A stretch of 64,000 nt of DNA. Origin: JAYZDF01 sp036337945 (GTDB lineage Bacteria; Myxococcota; Kuafuiibacteriia; Kuafuiibacteriales; Kuafuiibacteriaceae). Made by a program: the position numbers and the translations under genes. The notes under the pieces are model-generated. The model was not told where the DNA came from and made no database searches. It saw only the letters and a list, made by a program, of their open reading frames with translations. The stretch covers positions 21,970-85,969 of the forward strand of contig JAYZDF010000093.1 in the NCBI GenBank assembly GCA_036337945.1, given 5' to 3'. This document shows, piece by piece, positions 16,123 through 25,169 of this stretch (position 1 is the stretch's first letter; every line of letters starts with the position of its first letter).

Positions 16123-18210
16123 TTAGAATTCGAGATAAACGCCTGCTCGCCAAGTATTGAAGCTCGCGTCGGTGTTCGTATTCGAAAAATCGAATCCAGC
16201 GGCTCCAAAACTATCAACAGAACTCATATTGTATTCAAAATACAACGAAGACGACACGATGCCGGTAGACGCTCGAAGTTTAGAAGCTGAGGATTCCTCA
16301 AGCGTGTTGAGCTCTAAAGCAATGCCCAGGCTCCCAATAAAACCATATTTTCCGCCCGCGGCGCGACTTGGTTCAGAGGCCCCACTAAAATAAGCCAGGT
16401 CTACGTCTCCCACGCCATCGGTGACCCACCATAAATAGTATCCTAGGCCTCCTCGCACATAAGGCGTAAGAGGTATTGCGTAATGGTCATCAAAATAGGT
16501 TAACCGATAGAATAGTTCGAATCGCAACGGTAGAATATTGAATACTGTCGTATCACTAGCGACCTCATAGCCGGAGCCGCCGATAACCTCAGTGCTATCG
16601 ATACGCCCTTTTCCTACGAACTGGATTAGGCCAAATCCCAGCCCGACTCCCGCATCACCAAACGCATCAAAAAGGTGAAAATCAACGCCCAGATTATATT
16701 CAGTATTCTCTTCTTGGTAGCCAAATATATCGTTAAACGCTTTCTCTTCATGCTGCGCAGGCAAATATGGCCCACCCTCAAAACTCAAGGCCCACTTCAT
16801 TCCGTCGCCTTCGACTACGTTATGAGCATGAGCATCGTGTGCCTCGATGAGGCCCCCCGCGAGAAGAGCGAAACAAACGGCAGCAGAAATCGCGAGACGT
16901 CGCTTGGCGACGATTTGACGTCTAAGTAACCACAACAATACCCCGAAACCTGCAAACGGCAGCATAAGTAGGACGAGCCCGAGTAACGCAAGTGGTATAA
17001 GCAGGACCTGAAGCACAGTTCTGGCAAATGGACTCTCGGCAACTTCTTTCGCAATAGCGGGAGACCATTGATAGTAGGCTGCAACGAGCGCGGTTCCTAC
17101 CGTGGTCTGCTTCAAGAAATAATCTCTAAACAACCGCAAGATACGCACGGTTGGATGAGCATAAGAACCATGCGCGGCAGTAGCGATAAAGCAGTATCCA
17201 CCCTCTTCTACTCCACCAAGCTCCGCATGATAGTCCGCATAAGTCAGAACAGAAACAGGAAAGGCCGTCGCCGCGTTACTCAGTCCTCCAACAATCTCTG
17301 TTGTCGAGACTGAGCGCATCAGGATTAGAGTACAGACTCCATTTTTTAGGCCGTCAGTGATGACAATCTCAGAATTAGAGGTTGCAGATTGGCTGATGTA
17401 GCCGACACCTGCGAGCTGATTGTCGTCATCATCGTATTTACTCAGATAGTTGAGCACGGCTTGAAACTCATCATCAGTGACCTCCTCATTGAAATGAAGA
17501 CTCAACTTTGCGTTCGCAGCGATAGATGATGTGGATACGTAGTTCGTGCAACCACGTTGAACAAGCTGTGGAACATCGGGATCAAGACCGCTGGATTTTA
17601 GATATAGCACCTCATAACGAGCGAGTTCTGTATCGTCACTCTTGGTGAAACTGACCTTAAGGTTGTTATTTCCGGGGTCGATCTTCGTAATCTTGGGCGC
17701 ACTCGGTCCATCCGCATCAAAGTTGTAGGTAACCGCGGCATCGTTGCGGTCGTCCGTGCTCGTGGAATTTGCGCGTTTGACTCGAATAACGACATAACGA
17801 GTTTGGTCGCTAAGCTCACATGCTTCGTCGGTACCAAGAATGGTTCGCGCAGTCAGCGTGAAGGTGTTTCGAGGAATCGCTTGCTGATTTGGTCCTAGCC
17901 GGAAAGTTCCGGTCGAATCACCTGAAACAAGGTCTGAATCGATGAGTCGATCGTCTTCTCCAGGAGATGTCGAATCGGAAACATAGAGTTCATAATCGTA
18001 AGACTCTTCAACCGCCCCAAATTCGAAACCAACAGAAGCAGCCCAAATAATCTGGTACTCTGTATTGTCAGTACAGTCGGTTTTCCCAATCGTCGTTGTG
18101 CTTTCCGTCGGACTGTCAATCGTCACGGTAATATTAGATTGGGCCTCAACGAGTTGAGCACTAGAAGCAAGCGCAGAAACCATTAGGCTTTGAAAGACAA
18201 TTTTTCGCAT
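16123..18210 (-). CDS. CFI-box protein fused to a predicted outer-membrane beta-barrel
   Basis: This is one uninterrupted 695-residue frame. Residues 1-23 form a signal peptide. Residues about 25-330 are beta-rich, with a fibronectin-III-like segment (GPSAPKITKIDPGNNNLKVSF). At 340-362 comes the CFI box, CFIATAAHGS...VRILRLFRDYFL, normally found near the C-terminus of deltaproteobacterial surface proteins. A transmembrane segment (399-430), a basic stretch (RRQIVAKRR) and a second signal-like hydrophobic segment ending in AHAH (437-464) follow. Residues about 470-695 have alternating aromatic/polar strands, glycine-rich turns and a terminal 'AGVYLEF' typical of an outer-membrane beta-barrel. 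A possible match is the MXAN_2562-type barrel, not verifiable here. It may be processed into two proteins. An AGGAG lies about 14 bases before the ATG. Confidence 0.75.
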   Translation of the reverse strand: MRKIVFQSLMVSALASSAQLVEAQSNITVTIDSPTESTTTIGKTDCTDNTEYQIIWAASVGFEFGAVEESYDYELYVSDSTSPGEDDRLIDSDLVSGDSTGTFRLGPNQQAIPRNTFTLTARTILGTDEACELSDQTRYVVIRVKRANSTSTDDRNDAAVTYNFDADGPSAPKITKIDPGNNNLKVSFTKSDDTELARYEVLYLKSSGLDPDVPQLVQRGCTNYVSTSSIAANAKLSLHFNEEVTDDEFQAVLNYLSKYDDDDNQLAGVGYISQSATSNSEIVITDGLKNGVCTLILMRSVSTTEIVGGLSNAATAFPVSVLTYADYHAELGGVEEGGYCFIATAAHGSYAHPTVRILRLFRDYFLKQTTVGTALVAAYYQWSPAIAKEVAESPFARTVLQVLLIPLALLGLVLLMLPFAGFGVLLWLLRRQIVAKRRLAISAAVCFALLAGGLIEAHDAHAHNVVEGDGMKWALSFEGGPYLPAQHEEKAFNDIFGYQEENTEYNLGVDFHLFDAFGDAGVGLGFGLIQFVGKGRIDSTEVIGGSGYEVASDTTVFNILPLRFELFYRLTYFDDHYAIPLTPYVRGGLGYYLWWVTDGVGDVDLAYFSGASEPSRAAGGKYGFIGSLGIALELNTLEESSASKLRASTGIVSSSLYFEYNMSSVDSFGAAGFDFSNTNTDASFNTWRAGVYLEF

Positions 18211-18258
18211 AAATTTACTAGCTGTCTCCTAGCACAAACCAAGCGTCGGTCATAAGAC

Positions 18259-19179
18259 CTATTCTAGCCATCTTTCCAACATTAGCACTGTCGGAGTTGC
18301 ACTTCCTCGGGTCCTTCTATCAGCACATAGGAAGATTTTTAGCATTTTACCAGCAACAGCAACTTCGCTGATCAACGCGTCTTCGCGCTGTTGACAGTCA
18401 ACGACGGTATCCAGATCTTTGGCGAATTGTAGACCTTTCGCGGCTTTCAAGGACTCAACCACCTGGTCTTTATTGGTCTCTTGTCGAAGCTCAATATGAA
18501 GAACGGCAGCATCCGCAGAAAAGGTCGGTATCATGACCCGAGAAACGAAGATTTCTGGTTTAGATTCAAAGTCCGCAAGTCCGAGTGAAATTTGAGACTC
18601 GAGGTGGTCTTCTTTCTCCAATCGAATCGCACTAAAGGCAAGCTGCGCAGGTAAAACCTCACTTTCTGGATCCTGCAGTGCGCAAACAGCCCGTGTTTGT
18701 GTGAGAAGTTCGTCCATCCCCTCCCGGCCATACACTGACGCGGATTCGTAGGTCGCTAAGTTTAGGCGTATTACACCACGAGACGAGAGCGCGCGCATGA
18801 CAGCAACGACAGGACTCGCCAAGCCCTGCGGAATGAGCGTAAATTTTTCAGCAGTAAGGTTCCCGGCCGCTTGAGCATCAAGCATTGGCCAGACGTAGAC
18901 AGCATCCTCATGGTCGTGGAGCGCGCCAACCATGTCGACGATAACTTTACCCAATTTTTTGGCACCTTCAGCCAAACCACGCGCAAAGTCTCCGCCTTCA
19001 GTGAGTACGAGACAGTCAGCAAATTGAAGTGTTTCTGGCCCCAGTAAATAGTCATCAGAGCCTAAATTTTCGCTTGAGGAATAGCGTCGGTATTCTAGAT
19101 CAAGCTCTCTTTCTTCTATTACCTCAACCAGGCTTCTTGCCCATTCGGTATGGCCCCCGATTATCCCTATCCGCTTCAT
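18259..19179 (-). CDS. Aspartate-semialdehyde dehydrogenase-like protein lacking the catalytic cysteine (Usg-like)
   Basis: The 306-residue protein, taking the ATG at 19179 rather than the TTG at 19218, follows the ASADH fold. It has an N-terminal Rossmann motif (IGIIGGHTEWARSLVEVIEE), 'GKVIVDMVGAL', 'ESASVYGREGMDELLTQT' and the C-terminal dimerisation-type pattern. The position that holds the catalytic Cys in true ASADH ('NCST'-like) reads IPQGLASPVVA here, and the substrate-binding His of 'RVPVxxGH' is replaced in RVMIPTFSADA. Like E. coli Usg, it is therefore probably not an active dehydrogenase. Its function is unknown. It lies apart from any lysine or threonine biosynthetic gene. Confidence 0.7.
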   Translation of the reverse strand: MKRIGIIGGHTEWARSLVEVIEERELDLEYRRYSSSENLGSDDYLLGPETLQFADCLVLTEGGDFARGLAEGAKKLGKVIVDMVGALHDHEDAVYVWPMLDAQAAGNLTAEKFTLIPQGLASPVVAVMRALSSRGVIRLNLATYESASVYGREGMDELLTQTRAVCALQDPESEVLPAQLAFSAIRLEKEDHLESQISLGLADFESKPEIFVSRVMIPTFSADAAVLHIELRQETNKDQVVESLKAAKGLQFAKDLDTVVDCQQREDALISEVAVAGKMLKIFLCADRRTRGSATPTVLMLERWLE

Positions 19180-19248
19180 ACGAGAAGCAGCGGTATACGA
19201 AGTTGCTTGATCAAACAATCACGAATTCAGCATCGAGAGCGTTTTGGC

Positions 19249-19500
19249 CTATGAATGACCGACTTTGATGGGTTGCAAAGAAGATATGGTTGCGATGCGA
19301 TCTTTTTTCGCGAGTTTCAGTTTTTGTAGGTTCTTCTTTTCTACTTCTTCAACAGGGCTAAGATACAGGCGTTCATTGAGTTCACTCAGTCTGACCTTGA
19401 GCTCGTCATGCTCTCGTTGGAGTCGCTGTACTTCGATATCCATCGTGTTGAGGTCATGTTGAGGTTCTTGTTCCGCCAAGATCGCATCTGACATAGGCAT
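19249..19500 (-). CDS. DUF465 (YdcH-like) small coiled-coil protein
   Basis: The 83-residue protein is helical with heptad spacing (VQRLQREHDELKVRLSEL) and the DUF465 ending pattern 'KKNLQKLKLAKKDRIATI'. Members are small cytoplasmic proteins of unknown function. An AGGAG lies four bases before the ATG at 19500 and ten before a second ATG at 19494, so either could be used. Confidence 0.8.
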   Translation of the reverse strand: MPMSDAILAEQEPQHDLNTMDIEVQRLQREHDELKVRLSELNERLYLSPVEEVEKKNLQKLKLAKKDRIATISSLQPIKVGHS

Positions 19501-19682
19501 CTATCTCCTGCCCTTCCTACTCTAACCGCTTCAGCACAATTCGAGTGGCGGGCCTTACAAGGGTTTTCATGAGCAACTCGTGAACAAACGCGAGCTGACA
19601 ACGGAGCTAGAATACGATTGACCGAGACAGCGGTCAACTGAGTCCACTCGGATCTCTGACCGATTTAGCCAAATTCTTGGGA

Positions 19683-20396
19683 TTATTTTTGATTCTTTTC
19701 GGCGGCTGACAGCTGGTGATATTTCGGCTCCAAAGTATCTAATTCGACCACATTTCCCTGCTTTAGCTCATCACGAGCAATTGCTACCAGAGTCGACGCA
19801 AGCGGAAACTCCTCGGCCACGCGCTGCCCGTCTCGCGTGAAGGAATACTGCCAGTTCTTTGGAATTTCCTGGTTATTTGAAGATCGTATAACCGCAGAGA
19901 GGCCATCACCTGTAGCGGTCACATTAAGGCCATCTAAACGCTCCACCACGTCTTGAACGGTGTACAGCCCATCGGGTAGCTCATCCATCACTTTGCAGCT
20001 ATTACCCGTGCCCCGGTAAAGCCCTGCGTACACCTCTTTCCCTCTGGCATCGAATATTGGGAGCACGATACTTTCATAGGTTCCGTTTCTGGAACTGGTA
20101 TGAGTCGCTGCAAGCACTCTCAAAGATGAAATAGGTACTACTGGTCGATCGTAAACGATCCCTAAACCTTTGAGGAACGCTAAGCCAATTCGAAGGCCAG
20201 TGAACGACCCTGGTCCAATGCTCACTGCGAAGGCTTCAATCTCGCTTGCGCGCTCTTCAATCAAGCTTGACACTTCTGTTGCTAGACTTCGTCCATGATT
20301 CCTCGTTTCGGTAAGAACCGTCTCTCGAATGTTTCCTTCTGAATCAATGGTGGCAACAGAACCCTTCGCCGTTGACGTTTCAATCCCTAAAATCAT
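19683..20396 (-). CDS. tsaB: tRNA threonylcarbamoyladenosine biosynthesis protein TsaB
   Basis: The 237-residue protein begins MILGIETSTAKGSVA and contains 'SIGPGSFTGLRIGLAFLKGL', both diagnostic of TsaB. TsaB supports TsaD in forming t6A37 on ANN-decoding tRNAs. It starts three bases after the rseP stop, so it is the last gene of the pyrH-frr-uppS-cdsA-rseP-tsaB cluster. Confidence 0.95.
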   Translation of the reverse strand: MILGIETSTAKGSVATIDSEGNIRETVLTETRNHGRSLATEVSSLIEERASEIEAFAVSIGPGSFTGLRIGLAFLKGLGIVYDRPVVPISSLRVLAATHTSSRNGTYESIVLPIFDARGKEVYAGLYRGTGNSCKVMDELPDGLYTVQDVVERLDGLNVTATGDGLSAVIRSSNNQEIPKNWQYSFTRDGQRVAEEFPLASTLVAIARDELKQGNVVELDTLEPKYHQLSAAEKNQK

Positions 20397-20399
20397 GTA

Positions 20400-22088
20400 T
20401 TAGCGCGCAAAGAAGCCGTCAGACAGACGAGATATGTCGTTGGAAAAGACGAGGACAAACAACATAGCGAGAAGAACTAATCCAACCATCATCGCCGCTT
20501 CACGAACTCGCATTGAAACAGGCTTTCGCTTGATAGCTTCGATGGCACAAAACATCAGATGACCGCCGTCAAAGATTGGTAACGGCACAAGATTGATGAT
20601 TCCAAGGTTGATGGAAATAATCGCTAAGAACTCAAGATATTTGAACAGCCCCATTTCGGCTGCGGCAGCTGCCACTTGGAAAAGCATAATGGGGCCACCG
20701 ACGTTCTTTAGTGACAAGCTCCCCGTAAAGAGCTTGAGGACTCCAAGCGTAGTTTGACCAATGATTTTACCCGTCTCTTTGACGGCCATAACTAACGCCT
20801 GAGTAATGCTCAAAGTGGCTTCCTCCTTGAGGTAGCCTCCACCAGAGTTCCACTGCATTGATTGCGCGTATCGAGGTATCTCACCGCGCCCGATACCTGC
20901 ATCGTAATAAGGCTGCATTTTCCCTGTCGCTGGGTTCTCGCGTTCGTGCTTCTGATTTGTGACAGTAAACGTCATCTCTTCACCGCCTCTTGACACGGTG
21001 ATCTTCACAGGCTCCTCTTTTGCCTTTGCTACCTCCGTCGCAAAGTAGAAAAATAAGGTCACGGCTCGCTCGCCAACCTTCAACACTTTGTCACCGGGCC
21101 GGAGACCTGCCGAGAAAGCAGCGCCTTCGGGCTCGAGCGACCGAATATACATTTCAGCCGTTTCCAGCGAAAGGCCCGCTAAATTGTCGGCGTTTTGCGG
21201 AATCGCCACAGAGAGCGTGATGAACTCGGGCTCCGCTCCGACCATTAGGTCGCCCGATTCGAGAGCTGCAGGCCTTTCGACGAGAAATGCGGTCGTTTGG
21301 CCCCGACGCTCTCTAATCACGCGATCGGCATCTGCGAGCGTCTCGATAGATAAAGAATCAACCGATATGAGCTTATCCCCAGTTCTAAAACCAAAATCGA
21401 ACCCTTTTTGATTGATTACACCCAGGCGCGTTTGTCCTTTCTTGGCGCCTGAAACACCGATAATTCCACGTGTGCTTGGCGCCCCAAATACATCGGTACC
21501 GGGTACCTCTTTTGGTGAGATGGCAACATCGAACTGTTGCCCCGCGCGGTCGATTTTGAAGTTTATTTCCTGCCCAGCTCGGTCGCGGACCAGGTCGACC
21601 ATATGTTCGAAGCCCCAAACGCGAGTCCCATCTATTTCGAGAACCCGGTCACCGTTTTTCAAGCCTTTCTCGTAGGCAGGTAGCCCAACTTCAACGTGCC
21701 CGACGACGGGCGCGGTTACAGTCGGACCAAGTAAAAAGTATGCGAAGAAACAGATTACTGGGAAGACCAAGTTAAATAGCGGGCCGGCAAACGCGACAAG
21801 TGCCCTTTGATAAACGGCAACGCTATGAAAAGATCTGTCTTGATCTTCTTCATCGATCTCCTCGCCCGGCGCTTCACCGAGCATTTTGACGTAACCGCCG
21901 AGGGGAAGTAGAGCGACCTGATACGTTGTTTCACCTTTTTTGAAGCGAAAAAGCGGTGGTCCAACGCCCAGAGAAAACTGAATTACTTTGATATTGAAGT
22001 ATTTCGCGAACAGGAAGTGCCCGAGTTCGTGTACGAAAATCAGGATACCAATAAAAAGAATAAACGACGCTACGGTAGTGGGCGTCAT
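20400..22088 (-). CDS. rseP: Site-2 intramembrane zinc metalloprotease RseP, with three PDZ-like domains
   Basis: The ATG at 22088 is chosen because GGGGGAG lies about nine bases upstream; the ATG at 22106 is less well placed. The 562-residue product has the zinc motif HELGH (about residues 20-24), 'VALLPLGGYVKMLGE' and the second metal motif NLVPLPIFDGGHL near residue 505, with four hydrophobic segments. It cleaves anti-sigma factors and signal-peptide remnants in the inner membrane. Three PDZ-like modules lie between the membrane halves, around 'GLKNGDRVLEIDGTRV', 'GFRTGDKLISVDSLSI' and 'GLRPGDKVLKVGERAV'. E. coli RseP has two PDZ domains and about 450 residues. Confidence 0.95.
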   Translation of the reverse strand: MTPTTVASFILFIGILIFVHELGHFLFAKYFNIKVIQFSLGVGPPLFRFKKGETTYQVALLPLGGYVKMLGEAPGEEIDEEDQDRSFHSVAVYQRALVAFAGPLFNLVFPVICFFAYFLLGPTVTAPVVGHVEVGLPAYEKGLKNGDRVLEIDGTRVWGFEHMVDLVRDRAGQEINFKIDRAGQQFDVAISPKEVPGTDVFGAPSTRGIIGVSGAKKGQTRLGVINQKGFDFGFRTGDKLISVDSLSIETLADADRVIRERRGQTTAFLVERPAALESGDLMVGAEPEFITLSVAIPQNADNLAGLSLETAEMYIRSLEPEGAAFSAGLRPGDKVLKVGERAVTLFFYFATEVAKAKEEPVKITVSRGGEEMTFTVTNQKHERENPATGKMQPYYDAGIGRGEIPRYAQSMQWNSGGGYLKEEATLSITQALVMAVKETGKIIGQTTLGVLKLFTGSLSLKNVGGPIMLFQVAAAAAEMGLFKYLEFLAIISINLGIINLVPLPIFDGGHLMFCAIEAIKRKPVSMRVREAAMMVGLVLLAMLFVLVFSNDISRLSDGFFAR

Positions 22089-22170
22089 GGAAAATGCTCC
22101 CCCCATATACGTTAACCTAACACCCTGCCTCGTCTAAGCATTTCACCGGATTTCTCCTTAGACCGTTTTA

Positions 22171-22992
22171 TCACAGCCAAATCGGCTTATCGCCCACGAA
22201 AAACGTCGCGTAAGTGAAAAGCCATGTCCCTGTAAAGAATAAGGCATCAACGCGGTCGAGAAGTCCACCATGACCCGGCATAATCTTTCCGGAATCTTTC
22301 ACCCCCATGGAACGCTTGATCAGACTTTCACTTAGGTCACCCATTTGACCGAGCGCAGAGCCGATAAGTCCAAGCCCGAAAAGGTGTGTTGCCGGTATTG
22401 AGGGTTCCGAGAATGAATATTGAACCGCAAATGCGATTCCTGTTGCAGAAATCACACCGCCGATAGCACCCGCCCAGGTTTTTTTGGGGCTCACCGCGGG
22501 ATACAACTTCTTTTTCCCTAAATATTTACCTGCGAAGTAGGCGCCTGTGTCGCTTCCCCAGGCGAGTGCGCAAGCAAGATACAACCAAGCCAAGCCGCTC
22601 TCGGGCAAAAATCTCAGGTACAGCAGTCCGGACATCATAAGAGTCGACCAGAATATTCCTGCCAATGTTACCCCGAGGCGATAACCGGCTGATTCGATGG
22701 CACCAGGCCGAAAAAGGAACCACAAGATAAAGAGCATAATGACGAAAGCAACGACAGCCAACATCTCTGGTCGGGTCCCTGATCCTATCGATATACCGTA
22801 AATTCCAAAAGCTCCTAAAAGTGCTGCCAGCATGCCCGTAAGGCGATCATCGGGGCCCGCCATCATTGCGAATTCGTAGGAACATACCGCCGTCGCGAAC
22901 ATGATCAGTCCACTGAACCACCAACCACCGAGATGGATAAGGGTTAGAGCGACGGGCAGCGCGATCAATGCGCTTACGATACGTTGAATCAT
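22171..22992 (-). CDS. cdsA: Phosphatidate cytidylyltransferase
   Basis: The 273-residue, multi-span membrane protein has the CdsA signature, here SPKKTWAGAIGG and 'GQMGDLSESLIKRSMGVKDSG...PGHGGLLDRVDAL'. It makes CDP-diacylglycerol from phosphatidate and CTP. It overlaps uppS by four bases (ATGA). The dxr gene often found after cdsA is absent; only about 80 non-coding bases separate it from rseP. Confidence 0.97.
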   Translation of the reverse strand: MIQRIVSALIALPVALTLIHLGGWWFSGLIMFATAVCSYEFAMMAGPDDRLTGMLAALLGAFGIYGISIGSGTRPEMLAVVAFVIMLFILWFLFRPGAIESAGYRLGVTLAGIFWSTLMMSGLLYLRFLPESGLAWLYLACALAWGSDTGAYFAGKYLGKKKLYPAVSPKKTWAGAIGGVISATGIAFAVQYSFSEPSIPATHLFGLGLIGSALGQMGDLSESLIKRSMGVKDSGKIMPGHGGLLDRVDALFFTGTWLFTYATFFVGDKPIWL

Positions 22993-23750
22993 GAACTTAC
23001 AGCCTCACTGATTTGTGCATCTGTTTGGCCAAAACGTCTTTTTCTTTTGCGATACATTTCAATCGCTTTGAATAACTGCTGCTCCCCAAAATCAGGCCAG
23101 TACTCCTCCATGAAAATAAACTCAGAGTATGCGGCCTGCCAGAGCAAAAAATTAGAGAGTCGAATTTCTCCACTGGTTCGAATCACTAGGTCTAAATCAG
23201 GTAGGTGCGAGGTATATAAATGACGACCCACGCAGGCTTCGTCGATGTCGTCAACTAACAGATCACCCGATGCCACTTTCGAGGCAATGGCTTGTGTGGC
23301 CTGGAGAATTTCTTCTCGCCCGCCGTACGATAAAGCAAGAGTGAGGACCATCTGCTTACAATGCTTCGTTTCGTTCTCTATTTGCTTTTGGCGTTTGCGA
23401 ACATGGTCAGGCAGTTCTGTAATACTTCCGATGGAACGCAGCCGAATTTCATTATCCAACATAGTTTGTCGTTCTTCATACAAATAATCGAACAATTGCT
23501 GCATCAAACCTTCGATCTCTTTCGGAGGACGCGCCCAATTTTGCGCGCTGAAGGCATAAAGAGTAAGCGCTTTTACGCCAACTTCTCTCGCTGCGGTTAC
23601 CACTTTTCTGACGGCTTTCGCACCCTCAGCATGGCCTTGAAGCCGTGGCAGACCTCTTTGCTGCGCCCATCGACCGTTGCCATCCATGATTATCGCTATA
23701 TGCGAGGGGACAGGTCCTGGAGACAAAGGTTTTGAGTCTTCAGTCGTCAT
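22989..23750 (-). CDS. uppS: Isoprenyl transferase (undecaprenyl diphosphate synthase)
   Basis: The 253-residue protein has the cis-prenyltransferase motif HIAIIMDGNGRWAQQRG with the catalytic Asp, 'YAFSAQNWARP' and 'DLVIRTSGEIRLSNFLLWQ'. It makes the C55 lipid carrier for peptidoglycan and polysaccharide assembly. Its ATG overlaps the frr stop by one base (TAATG). Confidence 0.97.
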   Translation of the reverse strand: MTTEDSKPLSPGPVPSHIAIIMDGNGRWAQQRGLPRLQGHAEGAKAVRKVVTAAREVGVKALTLYAFSAQNWARPPKEIEGLMQQLFDYLYEERQTMLDNEIRLRSIGSITELPDHVRKRQKQIENETKHCKQMVLTLALSYGGREEILQATQAIASKVASGDLLVDDIDEACVGRHLYTSHLPDLDLVIRTSGEIRLSNFLLWQAAYSEFIFMEEYWPDFGEQQLFKAIEMYRKRKRRFGQTDAQISEAVSS

Positions 23751-24316
23751 TAAATCTCAAGAATCTCCTGTTCTTTTGCAGCGTACAAATCGTCAACCGA
23801 TTTCACATAACGGTTCGTGATATCCTGAACTCGGTCTAAGCCTTTCTTTGCATCGTCCTCAGGCAGATCACCGTCTTTCTTCGCAACGTTAATCAAGTCA
23901 TTGCTGTCGCGACGAGCATTTCGGACTGAAATTTTTGCATCTTCGCCCTTGCTTTTTGCTAGTTTCGTAAATTCGCGACGACGTTCTTCGGTCAGAGGTG
24001 GAATTGGTAACAATATCTTTTCGCCATCATTCTGTGGCGACAAACCGAGATCTGAGGTCGCTCTAAGAACTTTTTCGATTTCAGAAAGTAAGTTCTTATC
24101 GAAGGGCTTAATTGTGATCAGACGGGCATCTGGTACAGATAGGGTCGCCACCTGATTGAGGGGAGATTTTGAACCATAATATTCAACTCGAATAGAATCG
24201 AGGATTGATACGTTCGCCCTTCCCGTACGAATTCGCGCAAGAGCTCCTCTCAGCGACTCAAGAGCAGCATCACCCTGTGCTTCTAATTCTGTACATACGT
24301 CATCTACAATACTCAT
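23750..24316 (-). CDS. frr: Ribosome recycling factor
   Basis: The 188-residue protein fits Frr length and sequence: 'LARIRTGRANVSILDSIRVEYYG', 'QVATLSVPDARLITIKPFDK' and 'LPIPPLTEERRREFTKLAK'. With EF-G it splits post-termination ribosomes. It lies 13 bases after pyrH. Confidence 0.98.
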   Translation of the reverse strand: MSIVDDVCTELEAQGDAALESLRGALARIRTGRANVSILDSIRVEYYGSKSPLNQVATLSVPDARLITIKPFDKNLLSEIEKVLRATSDLGLSPQNDGEKILLPIPPLTEERRREFTKLAKSKGEDAKISVRNARRDSNDLINVAKKDGDLPEDDAKKGLDRVQDITNRYVKSVDDLYAAKEQEILEI

Positions 24317-24329
24317 CTCTTTTTCCTCT

Positions 24330-25088
24330 CTATTTCTGGTTTTCTAACACAGTCTCGCCACTCGATACGAGCGTGCCAATGTGCTGTCCTTGCGAAATTG
24401 CCGGAATCGCACCGGACTTCTTCATATCAAATACCACGATTGGTAAATCATTATCCATACAGAGCGAAATCGCGGTCGCATCCATCACTTTTAGGCCCTT
24501 ATTCAATGCGTCCATATAAGAAACGCTCGAATATTTTTGTGCATCAGGATTGCCGACAGGGTCTCGATCGTAAATTCCATCCACTTTTGTACCCTTCAGA
24601 ATCACGTCAGCGCTGATTTCCATCGCTCGAAGGGACGCTGCAGTATCCGTCGTAAAGTACGGATTTCCTGTTCCAGCTGCAAAGATGACGATTCGGCTTT
24701 TCTCGAAGTGCCGCATCGCACGTCGGCGAATGTATGGCTCAGCGACCTGTCGCATCTCAATCGCCGATTGAACCCGGGTTTCAAGTCCCGCTTTTTCGAG
24801 CGCATCTTGCAAAGCGAGTGCGTTGATCGTCGTTGCAAGCATACCCATATAATCCGCGCTAGCTCGGTCCATTCCTCCCGTTGCTGCCGCGACACCTCGG
24901 AAAATATTTCCTCCGCCGATTACAATCCCGATTTCAACTCCGAGTTCGTGTACCGAGTTGATCTCGTGCGCCATATGGCTGATGACTTCGGGTGAAATAG
25001 TGAGTCCATTTCCAGCAAATGCCTCGCCGGACAACTTTAGTAGTACGCGCTTATATTTTAAGCCAGATGCCCTTTCTTCGTTACTCAT
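24330..25088 (-). CDS. pyrH: Uridylate kinase
   Basis: The 252-residue protein has PyrH motifs YKRVLLKLSGEAFAG, 'IGIVIGGGNIFRGVAAA' and 'ADVILKGTKVDGIYDRDP'. It phosphorylates UMP to UDP. It begins the block transcribed through frr, uppS, cdsA, rseP and tsaB. The usual rpsB-tsf genes are not upstream; pyrD, another pyrimidine gene, is. Confidence 0.98.
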   Translation of the reverse strand: MSNEERASGLKYKRVLLKLSGEAFAGNGLTISPEVISHMAHEINSVHELGVEIGIVIGGGNIFRGVAAATGGMDRASADYMGMLATTINALALQDALEKAGLETRVQSAIEMRQVAEPYIRRRAMRHFEKSRIVIFAAGTGNPYFTTDTAASLRAMEISADVILKGTKVDGIYDRDPVGNPDAQKYSSVSYMDALNKGLKVMDATAISLCMDNDLPIVVFDMKKSGAIPAISQGQHIGTLVSSGETVLENQK

Positions 25089-25169
25089 GCCGAGCGGAAA
25101 CTATTCACACCCGTAACAGTGCGGCAAGGATTGGAAAAAAATAAATCCAGGCGAGCCGCTACACCGCAG

